A stretch of 64,000 nt of DNA from Tribonema minus (taxonomy: Eukaryota > Sar > Xanthophyceae > Tribonematales > Tribonemataceae), in NCBI GenBank assembly GCA_017506865.1, contig JAFCMP010000390.1, positions 496,001-560,000 of the forward strand. The letters are read 5' to 3'. The notes beneath the pieces are model-generated. The model had not been told where the DNA came from. It ran no database searches and was given only the letters and a program-made list of their open reading frames with translations. Below, piece after piece: positions 47,001 through 58,272 of the stretch (position 1 is its first letter; the number at the start of each line of letters is the position of its first letter). The position numbers were made by a program, and so were the translations under genes.

Positions 47001-49672
47001 ACGCGTAGGTGCTGACGGGAGATTTGGCAACGTGGGGGCCGTACATGCAGGTACCGCATGCGCAACGGCATCTCATGCATGCAGCTTGTGGTGATGGCGC
47101 ACCATCGCACAGCACCATGCCGCAATACACTCTTGTTGATCGCGTGCTGAAAAGACCTCCGGGGTTCCTCCTTGACTAATGATGAACGCCGCCTGATCGG
47201 GCCCTAGTATCCTACCAGACAGGTGCAGCTGCACATGCATTAGCTTTACAGCACCACGCCAGGCAGCGGCACGTCACACGCAGAAGTCTCACCGGCAGGG
47301 GCAGCCTCGCGACGGGGAAGACGAAGTGCACGGCGTGGCGGTTGCGAATGATCTGCGAGCGCACGCAACGAACGAAAACAGCCGACGCAGGCGGTGGGTC
47401 ACCCTCCATCACGCAATCACAGCGCTCCGGCCAGGGCACGACGGCGCATGCGGGAAAGGCGAGCAGGCGCACGCCGCGGCGAGTACCGTCAGTCGTTCCG
47501 ACGGCAGCGCCGACTCTGCCGTGAGCGCAGGTTGTTGCGGGGGACCAAGGGGCCTGGCGCCAGCACCAGCAGCAAGGGTCGCTGCAGCAAGGAGTGCTGT
47601 CAAGAACAGTGCGGCGGCACTCAACTGCGCAACAGTACTTGGGAAATTCAGCTTGCAATTTGGTGCACAGCGGTCCAAGAGCCCGTCTCCGGCCTAACAA
47701 CAGCTGTGCTGTCGCACACAATGAGAGGCAAGGCGCGCTATCTTTTGGCAAGCGAGCAACACGCTCTGACCCGGCAGAGGTCAGGCTTTGGCATCGCCAT
47801 CGCCGCTGAGACGCGCCACAGTAATGCAAGCCAGCTGGTGCGTCACCTGCCGGCAATGCGGCTGCGTTGCGGCGGCACGCACACGCAATCGACGATCAAG
47901 TAAGCACAGCATAGACCGCCCTCTCGTGAGTCACCTGAAAGAATGACGGTATCTCGTCCGACATGCCGCCTGCATCCCCTGCGCCGCTTGGCCCTCCTGA
48001 TGGCATGCCTGACAGCGCCGCAGCAGGAAGAGCAGCAGAAGTTCAAGTTGGGTGACGCGCCTGAAACTGCACAGAAAGTCGATGCCCGCATGAGCGCAGC
48101 AGCGCCCCGCAACCATGCAGGAGAGCTGGTGCGTGTTTGTGCCGGCGCACGCTGGCGGTAGGCCATCGTGCTGCGTGGCCAAGCGACTGCCGCTGAAGTG
48201 CGCTTCATGTGCATAACAGATCATGCCTGAGGCAGAATATGCCGGAGGCAGACGCAGTGCAGACTGCATCGTCCTAGAATGTCCGCGTAAGCCTCTGACG
48301 CCTGACATTTATGCAGCACCGACCAGCCGGTCGCAGAATCTTCGTGCACCACGTGACTTGAACGCATGGGTGTACGATACGACCACGCACAGTCTACGCA
48401 GGGTGCGCGTGTGCGCCCAGCCGTGGAGCCACACGCGGCGGCTACCCTCACCTGGACTCGGCGACAGCATGCGCCACAGGCACGCGCCCGCGCGCGTCAT
48501 CCCGCGCACCCGCATGTCCTCCGCCGGCTGCTGCGCGCCTCTCCCGCCGCCGTGCTGTCACAGGTGAAGAACGCGACCGCACAATCCAGATGACTCGCAT
48601 GGCGCGCCGCCATTCTCAGAGCCACTTGGGCGGGGGCCGGTCCGCAGAGGCCCCGCCGCGCGGCGCAAAATGCTGCTGAGCGGTGGGCGCGTGTTGACTG
48701 GCGCGCTCTGCACAGTGCTCAGCTGCGGCGTGACGCCGATGGGACCGCAAAGCGGTAGTGACATGCTGGCGCAACGCCATGAACTTGCGCAGCACGTTTG
48801 CGCGGCACAAGGCGCGGTTTCCAGAGGCGAGCGCGCCAGAGGCGGCGAGTGCAGTTCCTCTCATGAGCTTTGTGCCGCTCTTGGTCAAGTGGTGCATAGC
48901 AGCAGCAGCAGCAGCAGCAGCACAGGCTGGATGCAAGTGGGATGGCCACTCAAGAATCGGCAGTGCTCAGTACATGCGTGCAACGTGACTGACAAAATGC
49001 GACCTGCAGCGCTGCCGCGCACCTGTCTTTGGGATTGAGGTTGGTAGTTGAGGTTGGTGATGCCATCGTACCACCTGCGCGCAGTAAGAACAGCAGCACA
49101 GCGCCGGTACAACGTGGAGAGGATCAGTGGCAGAGCCGGTGGCATGCTAAGCCTGTTAGCGCAATCAAAAGCACATAAAGAGAGTGGCTGCCAGCAGTAT
49201 TTGTGGCACAGCCCGTGAGTGTCGCAGCCGCTGCAGTTTTACCCTTCTGTGTATGTGTGTGTGTGTACATGGCCAGTGATTGAACTGAGGGTATCCTGCA
49301 GTGCCTGGCATGCTGGCAGTTTTGAATGTGACGGCAGTCAAAACTGCCAGCATGCCAGGCACTGCAGGATACCCTCATGTACCCCGAAGGCACAAGCTCT
49401 AAGTAGCACTGATGCCAGTGCCATCGCGTCGACTGCCGACTGCGCACATGGCACCCCCCCCATGTGTGCACCACTTACATGTTGGCATGCAGACATAGGG
49501 TGCGGGGGGAGGGGGGGGGAGGAGGGGCGCGGCGCTTGCCTGGTGGCAGCAAACATCCAGCCGGCAACGTTTGGCGGCGGGCTGCTCCTGTCAAAGTCGC
49601 CAAACAGCCGCCCCAGCAGCGCAATGTACCACTGGCACATGGAGTGGAAGCGCTGCTGCTGGCTCTGCCCTC
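32047..49672 (-). CDS. SMPD4-like neutral sphingomyelinase 3, 5' end unresolved
   Basis: At least 21 exons: 49672..49540, 49074..49023, 48527..48452, 47352..47293, 46748..46653, 45999..45890, 45399..45284, 44691..44582, 43269..43243, 42888..42793, 41977..41876, 41451..41342, 38505..38356, 37108..36950, 36726..36624, 35984..35898, 35385..35281, 34531..34439, 33683..33546, 32984..32626, 32308..32047. Phases agree at all joins from 47352 on. Human SMPD4 is an ER/nuclear-envelope protein with a C-terminal anchor. Matches in order: RFHSMCQWYIALLGRLFGDF, HFVFPVARLPLP, SMLELYWFKFAEYA, DYAREYLPHG, ELFLRAVFDFWLGQ, VELWLLWLQP, VLSNAYLYTVPLASIVRHAR, LRIVGAFPDAVVDTLRCAEA, KLATELRRIFAID, MCRPCDVVYLGDPMLAPTRS, WLKFLLVKASLWLNEV, then VNLRPLADLRII and hydrophobic spans. 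Gaps: at least one exon between 48452 and 47352, and the N-terminus. An Asp/Glu/Pro-rich insertion fills exon 20. At 41342/38505 the join gives QPC where QPW is usual, so an exon may be missing. Confidence 0.78.
33302..33601. repeat. Tandem duplication of an SMPD4 exon end plus intron
   Basis: Two copies (about 33302-33425 and 33472-33601) share a 49-bp identical core, 33368-33416 and 33545-33593. In the gene copy this core encodes WLKFLLVKASLWLNEV. The extra copy keeps that coding potential but lacks the rest of the exon. Its acceptors do not fit the reading frame, so it is probably a dead exon fragment in the following intron. Confidence 0.9.
36143..36209. repeat. 37-bp period tandem duplication
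   Basis: CAGAGAGCAGGCCTGTGCCA occurs at 36143 and 36180, followed by GAAGAGCGC in each copy. It lies in an SMPD4 intron. Confidence 0.9.
39091..39231. repeat. GTAC/GAGTA-rich palindromic tract
   Basis: About 140 bp of the SMPD4 41.3-38.5 kb intron is built from GTACGAGTACT-type units in both orientations, able to form many alternative hairpins (for example GTACTCG...CGAGTAC at 39140-39161). No coding potential is evident. Confidence 0.75.
40618..40960. repeat. Imperfect GC-rich repeat cluster
   Basis: Four or more degenerate copies of GAGGCGCYGGCYGCAG followed by CAGYGTGCCAGT-like sequence, near 40630, 40695, 40845 and 40918. A poly-G run lies at about 40817-40834. The cluster lies in an SMPD4 intron. 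Confidence 0.6.
41797..41852. repeat. Interstitial telomere-like TTAGGG block
   Basis: Several TTAGGG/CCCTAA units in both orientations (GGTTAGGGCAACC, TTTAGGGTTAGGGTTGACCC, then GGTTAGGGTTAACCCTAAG) form a small palindromic block inside an SMPD4 intron. Confidence 0.85.
43575..43771. repeat. Tandem duplication, period 106 bp
   Basis: Copies begin at 43575 and 43681 with CACGCTCATG, then share TGCGACAA-CGCTGTACA and GCGCGTGCTCACGTGC. The copies have diverged moderately. It lies in an SMPD4 intron. Confidence 0.8.
49286..49377. repeat. Perfect 40-bp-stem hairpin with 12-nt loop
   Basis: Arms 49286-49325 and 49338-49377 are exact reverse complements, starting TGAGGGTATCCTGCAG. The loop is ATGTGACGGCAG. 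It lies in the first visible intron of the SMPD4-like gene. A precursor small RNA or a miniature foldback transposon would both look like this; the perfect pairing favours a young element or an siRNA-type hairpin. Confidence 0.95.
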
Positions 49673-52600
49673 CTGACGTCCCGAAACTGGCGGCCGCGGC
49701 CGTGAACAAGCAAAAAGGGTGCAATGCGCACGTGTCAGCTCAATTCATCTGGATCATGTCAGGTACGGTTCGCGGGCGCGGACGCGCACTGAACTGAGTG
49801 AGCACTGCCTGCAAGAGTGCTTCAAGTGCTCGCAGTTGAACGCTGTCGTGTCTCAGCGCAGACGCGGTCAGTTCCGTTATCTGTCCTCAACAAGTACCAC
49901 GTTCTGCCTGCTGCTGATTGGCACAGTGATTGTGCCACAGAACTGACAAGCTGCGGTCCTGCGAGCCGGCGATTGTGACGCTCCGGCGGCGTCATGGCGC
50001 ACTGCCGACTGGTGCTGTGCAGTGCAGCACATTAGCATGGCGAGTCGGGTGCATGCCACAGCTGCGACGAAATGATGAGCTGATGCTCAGAGGGAGGGTT
50101 GTGGCGTCTTTGAATGGCAACCACGCGCTGATGTCAATGCAGAATTTGAGTGCTGCATGTACCTACTGCCACATTTAGTGAAACGCGGTGATGCCGCGCT
50201 ATAGTGCAGCATTGCAGTTTTGTTACCATTGAAAGGTGTTCCTGGTATGACAATAGCATCATAATGGTATGGTCTGCTTGTATTGGGCAGTCATGCTGCA
50301 TTGGATAGCGGGTGCTCCATCCAACAGACTGCATGCCGCATTGCCAGCGCAAATTGAGTCGGCGGTCTTGCTGCAGTTCAAGGGCAGCCATTCCGGTCTT
50401 TTTATGCGTTGCAACCAACTTCGGTGCGCTGCTATCCAATACTGGAAGTCACCTCATCGAGGCAGCTGATCTTAAAAAAAGCCACAGTTGGGCCAATCTG
50501 GCATGATTCCTACAAGTGAAGATTGTCTTGCTTCTGGGACACAAGAAAGACGCGATGGAGCAGAGGCACTCCACCTGAGCTCTCTGGTAAGCCGGGTCAG
50601 GAACGGCACCAGAGCATTGCATGCATCATCTGGTGTTGCATCGTAGCCTCGCGTGCCCAGCAGATCGACCAGGCTGTTGTCCAGTGAGCTCTGCGCCATG
50701 CTCCTTGCTGCTCCACGCAAGCCGCTGAGGTCTGATGTTGGCGGCACGCTTACGCTGAAACTGAACAGCGGATCCAGCGGTAGATATCGTCCAAAAGATC
50801 GATCAAAAATTAGTGAGAACGGTCCTTTTTCTGCAAGAACTCGCTGATAGAAATCAACTATTTAAAAGAAGTCGCTGCTATATGAGCTCTATTAATATCA
50901 TTCTAACCAAGGAGGGGCAAGGGCAAGGCTCTCTGAACCGTAGCTGCCATCTCTCCGTGCTTGTGAAATGCTATGTAGGCTCCTGCAACGCCCCAGCCGG
51001 CCTGTGCAGTACAGATGTACAAGGCCACGCTGGACGCTCAAGACACTATCTGAAACGTTCACAATATTTGACAGTAACATTGTCATACAAGCGTCGCCTC
51101 GTTTACAGCAAGATGCTGACATTGGCATGATAGGCCCCCTCAAGCACAGCCGCTGAAGCTCAGTGCGAGGTGCTGGAGTTTGCTCAGGTACTGCCATCGC
51201 TGGCAAACATCATCACAGCCGCTGCGCGTAAAAAACTTTCAAGAACAAGCGATCCTCGCGTCCATGATCCGACATACAAAAGGGCTGCAGGCCTGACATT
51301 CTTGAAAGCAAGCATGAATAATGTGTTTGAAGGTTGAGCACACATGTGGTGATCAAACATCTGTCGCAAGCGCACACAACAGCGCACAGCACACAACAGC
51401 TGACACACAGGCGCTGATCGCGTCGACCACTGGTGGAGCACATCATGCATTGTTGCCCAGCCTCCCTCTCTCAAACTTCGCACACGCAGTTTCCCTCAGA
51501 TTACATGGAGGATACTCAGTGGTATAGGAGGAGCGCAATGCTCTCTCTCTCTTTCTCTCTTGTCACACGCGCGGCTGCAGCAACGAGACGGCACTATGAC
51601 TTTACCGCGGCAATGAATTGGGACTTGGAACAACCTCCCCTGCCGGCCTGGGGGGGAGGGGACAACACCTGATCGACACCTCTATGAATTCCAATGCAGG
51701 AGAGTGCCTGCGCCAGCCGACCGTGAGAGCGCGCCCCGCGTGGGGGCGCGGTCAGAAGGACTTGTTGGAGTGAATGCGGGGCACCAGCCGCCATGCAAAG
51801 CTACCGTTTCTCCGAGCTTGTCTGTCGCTCGCTGCAGCGTGCATGTATCCTAAATCTCTCTCGCCATGTGCTCCCAGGGGACAGGGTGGGGGGGGGGGGG
51901 GAGACGGGGCAGGGGCAGGGCGGGGCCAGACGCGTGAGCGCTGCCTTCAGTGCTGAGCAGTGTGCACCCTTCGTTCAGCTGCCGTCATAGAGTCCGACCA
52001 GAAGAACGCAACGCGCCTCGCCCCCTTCACGTCACCCCCCCCCCCCCCTCCCCCCCACTTCTCCTACCCACACTGCTGAGCCCCCATGGGGACTCTGGAC
52101 AAAAAAAACAATTCCGGCAGGGGGGGGCAGTACCGTGCACACGCGTGAGAGGGATGGGCGATGGTGCTTCTCGGAGAGCGGGCGGAGGGAGGCCTAGTGA
52201 AACCTGATAGCAGCACCTGAGAAGGTACAGGCTGCAGACCCGAGTGGCGCCCTCGAAGTGCATCTCTACTGGTATAGTGTTGTTCTCCGGCCGTCGGAGC
52301 GAGTGCTGTGTGTGTGGGGGGGGAGGGGGCGTATGTGTGTTGCGGGGCAGCGAGCAACGACGGCAGCGTGGGCGACGGCGGCGGGTCCGTTGGCGCAAGG
52401 GCGCGGGTGGCGCGGCGCGCGCAGCGGCGGTGGTCGCAGGCGGCGGAGAGAGCGCAGGGCGCGTCTGCATGCGCCCGCGCGTGCTCCCGTCTCCCATGCG
52501 CACGCGCACGCGCTGTCACCGCTCTTGCGCGACACGCAGATGCGGCCCGCTGACGCCTCGCCGCTTGGTTCGCGCCGCCCCCCCCGGGGTGGTGGAATGT

Positions 52601-52926
52601 ACAGGCGGGGGTTGATGGGGGCGGCTGCGGCTAGGTGACGTCGCGGTCCATGCGTTGATCTCCTGATGCTGCGGACGCGGGGAAACGGGGGGGGGGGCGA
52701 AGTTAGTGGCGGGATCGAGATGCGAGAGCGAGTGAGCTCACCTGACGCAGCGTGCGTTGACAAGAAGTTAGACTCTGTGCCGGCAAAGCAAGAGTCGTGT
52801 GCCAGCTGGCAGATCGCGCTAAGCCACAGCCGGGCTTGCTCGCGCCACCTCAGGCCGCCCGAAGCAAGTGAGCTACACGAAGTCAGCCGTGTGCGACAAC
52901 AGCACATGCGCCGCCTCTCCGCACGC
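49673..52926. other. Region holding the missing SMPD4 5' end and HSF 3' flank
   Basis: One candidate exon (50575-50747) is listed separately. Otherwise I see poly-G at 51890-51901 and poly-C at 52035-52050, a CT-rich microsatellite (CTCTCTCTCTCTTTCTCTCT) at about 51541-51560, and GC-rich sequence at 52300-52620. Open frames are long there only because of base composition. Confidence 0.35.
50575..50747 (-). CDS. Candidate 5' exon of the SMPD4-like gene
   Basis: The minus strand encodes SSLDNSLVDLLGTRGYD then NALVPFLTRLTREL before a GTGGAG donor. Its helical, Leu-rich character would suit the N-terminal region of SMPD4. The splice phase does not fit the next visible exon at 49672, so another exon would be needed between them. 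There is no ATG at the left end of the frame. Confidence 0.25.
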
Positions 52927-55900
52927 TCAACAAGTCAAGCTCATGCGACACGAAGACTGGACTAGAGGTTCGCTCGCACCGTTGTAGTATGTCCAACCTG
53001 GCTGAGGGACGCCGCCGCCGCCCCACAGGTGCTGGTGCGCGTAGTGCAGCGGGACGCCCTGCCCCGCCGCCGCCGCCAGCATCGCCGGCGGCAGCGCCTG
53101 CAGCGGCAGCGCCGCGGGGTGCAGCGCCGCCTCCGCAAACGCCGCGCGCGGCAGCATCATCGGCGGCATGCGACCCGCAGCCGCCACCGCCAGTGCAGAG
53201 TCTGCAAAGGGGCCCGTTGCGCTGCTGCCGCCGCTGCCGCTGGCCATGCCGTTGCTGCGGCGGCCGCTGCCGTCGCCGCTGGCGGTGGTCGCGCTGCTGC
53301 CGCTGCCGTTGCTGCTGCTGCTGCCGCTGCGCTCGTTGGGGCCCGCTGCGGCGGCGGCAGTGCCGGCGGCGAGCGCGGACGGCTGCGCGACCTTGCTGGA
53401 CCGCCGCTGCCGCTGCTGCTTGTGCGGCGCGCCCTGCTGCTGTCCATACAGCTGGCGTTGCGCGGCGCCCTTTTCGTGCGCGCCGCCGCTGGCAGGGGAC
53501 GTCGCGGACTGCGGCGAGTGCTGCGCAGGCGCGCGAGAAGCGGAGGACATGCGGGCGGAGAGCAGATTGGACGCGGGCTGAAGGCAGTCTGTCGCGAGCA
53601 GTGCGTGAGATGTTGGCGCTGCATATCGGCGGCGGAGTAGCCTCCTTCCTTGCAAGCGCCGCGCCGTAGCGAGAAACGCAAAGAAGCGCGCAGTCGGCGT
53701 GCCGCATCCCAAGCGCGCACAGCACAGCACACATTCGGTGCGACGCAACGCGCGAGCGGCACCGCACAGCTCTGCGCGCCACGCACCTGTTGTTTCGACG
53801 ACGAAGACGACGATCCTCTTGTGCTCTCTTGCTTGACGGCGTCGCTGCCGCCGCCGCGGCGGCGCGCGCCGTCGCGGTGCCGCGAGCGGCGCGCGCCGTC
53901 GCGGTGCCGTGACGCGTCGGACTCCAGCGCGGCGCTGCTGCGCGACGTCGTCCCCTGCTCGCTGCCGCTGCCGTCGCTGCTGGCGGCGGCGGGCACCAGC
54001 GCGAACGCGGGGTGCACCGGCTGCGGCGCCGCGTGGCGCGCCGCCACCTGCTGCGACGGGTCCACGTACGACACGGTCGCGTACTGCGGCGCCGCCTGCA
54101 TTACCTGAGGTGGGGGGGGGGGCGCGGGTAGAGGCGGGGGTGGGTGGGGGGGGGGGGGGGGGGGGGGAGGGGGATCAGCGGCGAGGCGGAGAATAGCGGC
54201 GAAAAGCAGGGCGGAATGACCTTCACGATGTGCAAGCGGCACCGCACGTGATGGGACGAAGCGCGCTGCTCCCCGTCAGCGTCGTGCAGCCCCTGTGTAG
54301 CAAAAGAAGCGCGCTGCTGGTACGGGGATCGGGATGCGCTCGCTCGCTACGGTTACCGCTGGCGAGGCGGCTGACGCGGGTGAACACGCACGCTGCGGCA
54401 GAGCGCCTAAGTAAATGCAGACGGCGCGGACGCGGGGCGGGGGTGTGTGTGTGCGCGCAGCACCCAGCGTGCTCGCACAGCGCCAGTCTCTATATACATC
54501 ACTCAGGGGTGCTGATGGTGATAGCGCCAGATCTGCTCACCGGCATGTGCGTGCTGCCCTGCACGGCGGGCGCGAACCCCGCGCTGTATGCGAGGAACGG
54601 CTGCGTGTACAGGCCGCCCGCGTAGCCCGCGTGCGCAGCGGCAAAGGCGGGCGCGGCGGCGCCCGTTGGGGAGAACACCGTGGTGGTGGGCTCGGAGGGC
54701 ATGCCGAGTTGCCGCAGGTAGGGGTAGCCCCCGCCGTATGCGGACAGCATTTGTACCTGCAAGAGGGGGGGGGGCAGGCAGAGAGATTCCAGTCAGGTGA
54801 TGGAACGGCGATTTGGGTGCGGCGAACGCCCGAGGGCTGGCAAATGGGGTTGCAGATGCGGTGGGATCAGAGGCAGTAGTGTGTGAACCGGTGTGAAGAC
54901 AGATGAGCAGGAGACAGATGCACCCGCATTGTCGGAGCGTGGTGATCGGCGTGCGAGCTCACCGACCGGCGGCGACTCAACAGAGCTCGCGAAGCGCCAT
55001 GTGCATCCCCCCCACTGCGCTTTCATGATACGAGCACACAACACAGTGCCGCGGACCTGGCGACACACTATGGAATGGAATGCCGCGGTGTGCAACTCTT
55101 TGACAGATGGTTACCTGTAGTTGAGTGGTCGGCTCGCCGAGGGTGCCGTACCCCCCCGCGAACTGCACAAAGGGGCTGTGCTGCGGGTACATGCCGCCCG
55201 CAAACATGCCCTGCTGGAAGGGGATCATGCCTGGCGCCATGGAGGCAGCGCCAGCCACCTGCGACATCAACAGACAAAAACAATCCAACCATCAATACCA
55301 AGGTGGTGATAGTGGGGCACGGCGAGCGACAAGGGTCCGTGAGCACTGGCGTCGCGGAAGCAGACTCTTGCAACATGACCGCTCGCAGCAATGATGTGCA
55401 GTCATCGCTGAGGTATACCGACAACACGGTCGCTTGAACGTCACCGCCAAACCATGACCATCAAGGCGACCGGGACGCAGAACAGCACACTCAACCTGCT
55501 TCATATGTGCGCCGCGCACGCCCACAACAGCCTCTGCATCAGCGGCGGCAATAGGCACGAAGCTACGGGCCCCAGGCCCCTGTCTTGGCGAGAGCATCGG
55601 CGGCAGCACGCTGCACAATGCGAGGGCGCGATGCGCACTCTCACCTCTGCTCCCTGCATGTTCGCCGCGTAGCCTTCGGGCATGCCGGCGCCCGCGGCCG
55701 GCGCCTGGGCCGCAAAGCGCGCGGAGCTGCCGCCGCCGCCGCTGCTGAGCGTGGATGACCGCCCGCCCTCGCCGCCGCTGCCGGACGATGCGGCGCCGGA
55801 CGCGGCAGCGCCGCCGCCGCCGTTTGCGGCGGCAGAGGAGGCTTGCTTGGTCTTCACGCCGCCGACCTTGGCCATGCGTATGCGCGGGCGCAGGTCCATG

Positions 55901-58272
55901 ATGGCGGACATGTCGCTCGTGCCGCGCAGCGACGGGTGCGAGTAGACGGCGGGGTTCCACCGGCCCTTGCCCTCGACCTGTCGAGAGGGGGGGGGGGGGG
56001 GGGGGGTAGGGGGGGGGTTGGGGGAGTGTGCGCAGCGCGGGCGCGGAGACTCATGATGTGGTGAACTAATGGCGTAAGGCTTGTACGGCAATGTGGGGTC
56101 AACGGAGCGTGTTGTGGGGCGGGAGCTGACTGGCACTGCAGAATAGGATGCTTGCGACGCTCTTGAATGTATGAATGTGTGTAAACCGTCACGTGCATTG
56201 CACGCCCTGTGCGCGCTGACCGGCATGCTGGCATCGCGAGCAGTGTTGCCGCGCGTCATTCCGTTCGGTTCTACTTGTGCATAATCACAAGCTATGCTCA
56301 GGATTACATGAGAGTAGCATGTTGACTTCGGCCCAGCTGCTGCGTTTGATCTCTGCATGACGTGGCCAGTTCTAGCAGTTCTCTCAATGACGAGATTTGT
56401 CGCAGCACCAGAAGCAAGCACTCATTCTCAGCATGTTTGCATTGCTGCCTCTTGATCTACTGCTGCAGCATTGAGAAGGCCGCACGTCAACATGCTGGTT
56501 GTGCGCTTGGGCTCACCTTCCGAAAGTTGTACATGTGAAGTCTGGTGCAGGAGGCAGGTACCAGGAGAGCAGAGCAAGGCGAGGGGGACAGAAGAAGGCA
56601 GCAGGAGGGCGAGCATCAGCATGAGGGGACGGACGCGTGCTGGCGATGCGTCTGATCGCAATGTGATTGAGCACTCATATGATCAGTGCTGGAGGGGGGC
56701 CATCATACTATGCAACTGGTGGGTGGGACAAGATAGCAGCGTTGTGCACATGGACATGGCCACGCATGTGTGGCACGATGACGTCATGTGCAAGGAGCTC
56801 ATGCTCGACATCCACTGCACAGCGAGAGGTTGAAGACTTACTGTCTGAGGAAGCTCTCGTAGCGCGCTGTCCGAAAGAATCGCGGCAGAACGGTCTCCTG
56901 CAAGGCCACGGGGTCCATGACGTAGAGGCTGCCTCTTTCCCATCGTACAACCGATGGGCACTCCTCGAGCATCCTGCACAGCACGCAAGCGATGGTCACA
57001 GGGATCAACATTGTGGTCAGTGGAGTGCAATATGACTTAGGACATGCGCACAGCTGCGCGTCATCACCGTCAGCAATGCAGCGCATGCGCAGCTTGCACA
57101 GGGTTCGTACCCCAAGGGAGTTGGCCTGCTGCTGCTGAGCGCGACACGCCCCTGATGAGGGCAGGGTGTTTCAGCCTTTGATGAACGCACGCCACAGCTC
57201 CAGTTGCACATAGACATGCAAACAGCCACCGCTGCATGCGCAGCATGCCCTCAACAACATGATGCTCTGGCGGCACATGCTCGCTATTGAGTGAAAGGCA
57301 TGGTGACATTATGCGCTCTTTCAGCTCAACTTGCACTATGGCAGAGAGGAGATGAGCAAGTGATCAAGCGCACATGAGGCTAGTGAGACCCTCAGGGGCT
57401 GTGGTTCCCGCATGACAGTGGTCTGACACTAGGTTCACTGCTGAACAATCATATTGGAAAATCGCACAATCTGCAGAGCTGCAAAGATCTACACACCAAA
57501 GCATCTCCCCCCCCCTCCCGTTCAAAGCCGACAGAGTCAGAAGGGGCTGCAACAGAAGGGGGCTGCAACAACTACTGCAGACAGATTGCATTCTGCTCGT
57601 ACCTCAAGGGCATGTACAGCACATTGATTGCTACCATACTGCAAGAAAGGCAACAATTTCCGAGGAACTGCTTTCTTGAAAAACAACTTTGCGGAGTATA
57701 GAAAAGCGCCGTCACGCGCAGGTTTGGAACCTCTCGCATCGCGGTGACGCTGGCGCAGGTGAGGAGACCTCTGATTTTGGTGCAAGTGGCCCTAAGCATG
57801 AAAGCAGGAATGCATGAATGGCTCCAAGCCCCACTTGCCTTATCAACGCCACTTGAAACTTGCCAGTGTCCGCCCCCCCTGCCCTCGCCTCTGCATTCAT
57901 CGAGTGCTCCCCTCCCCCCTCGTGGTGCTCCATGTCATCGTCGTCGTCCTCGCTGTGCTGCTGCATGTGCTGCAGAAGCTTTGCCCCCTCCAAGTCCCTG
58001 CCGGTGGCCTGCGGCTTGGCCGCAGGCAGGCCGTACGAAGTGCTGCTGCTGGAGTCGTACATCTGGCGCCTCCCGCCACCGCCGACGCTACCACTGCTGC
58101 TGGTGGTGCTGCTCCTTCCATTTGCGGTGTCCGCCTCGCGACTGCTGACGGTGCGTCCATTGCTGCTAGCACAGGAGCTGCTGCTACTGCTGCTGCTGCC
58201 CCCATTGTGGGCGTCATTCGCGTCTGCGTACCCTCTGGTTTCACCATGTTGGCTGGAGCCTCTTGGCGCCAT
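52927..58272 (-). CDS. Heat-shock-factor-type transcription factor
   Basis: Eight exons join with consistent phases: 58272..57839, 56973..56842, 56541..56517, 55977..55645, 55258..55115, 54756..54541, 54104..53787 and 53520..52927, giving about 731 residues. Residues ~136-225 form an HSF DNA-binding domain: FQVALIRMLEECPSVVRWER, LYVMDPVALQETVLPRFF, the recognition helix region RTARYESFLRQLHMYNFRK, and the wing GRWNPAVYSHPSLRG. HSFs bind nGAAn arrays as trimers in the nucleus. The usual RQLN-x-YGFRK reads RQLH-M-YNFRK. The N-terminus is Ser-rich with an acidic DDDDD block. After the domain I see no hydrophobic heptads of an HR-A/B trimer coil; instead there are Ala/Gly/Ser and Gln/Met/Pro-rich stretches, including tandem RHRDGARR units. 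The first intron starts GC (ATAAG|GCAAGT), and the join restores the domain. The last acceptor could also be nine bases further on. Confidence 0.85.

Noticed and set aside
49286-49377. A transcription terminator hairpin
   Set aside because: It is far longer than such hairpins, lies in an intron of a eukaryotic gene, and has no T tract.
52989-53669. Long plus-strand open frames opposite the HSF 3' exons
   Set aside because: They are Arg/Ala/Cys-rich reverse readings of GC-rich low-complexity coding sequence, with no family resemblance.
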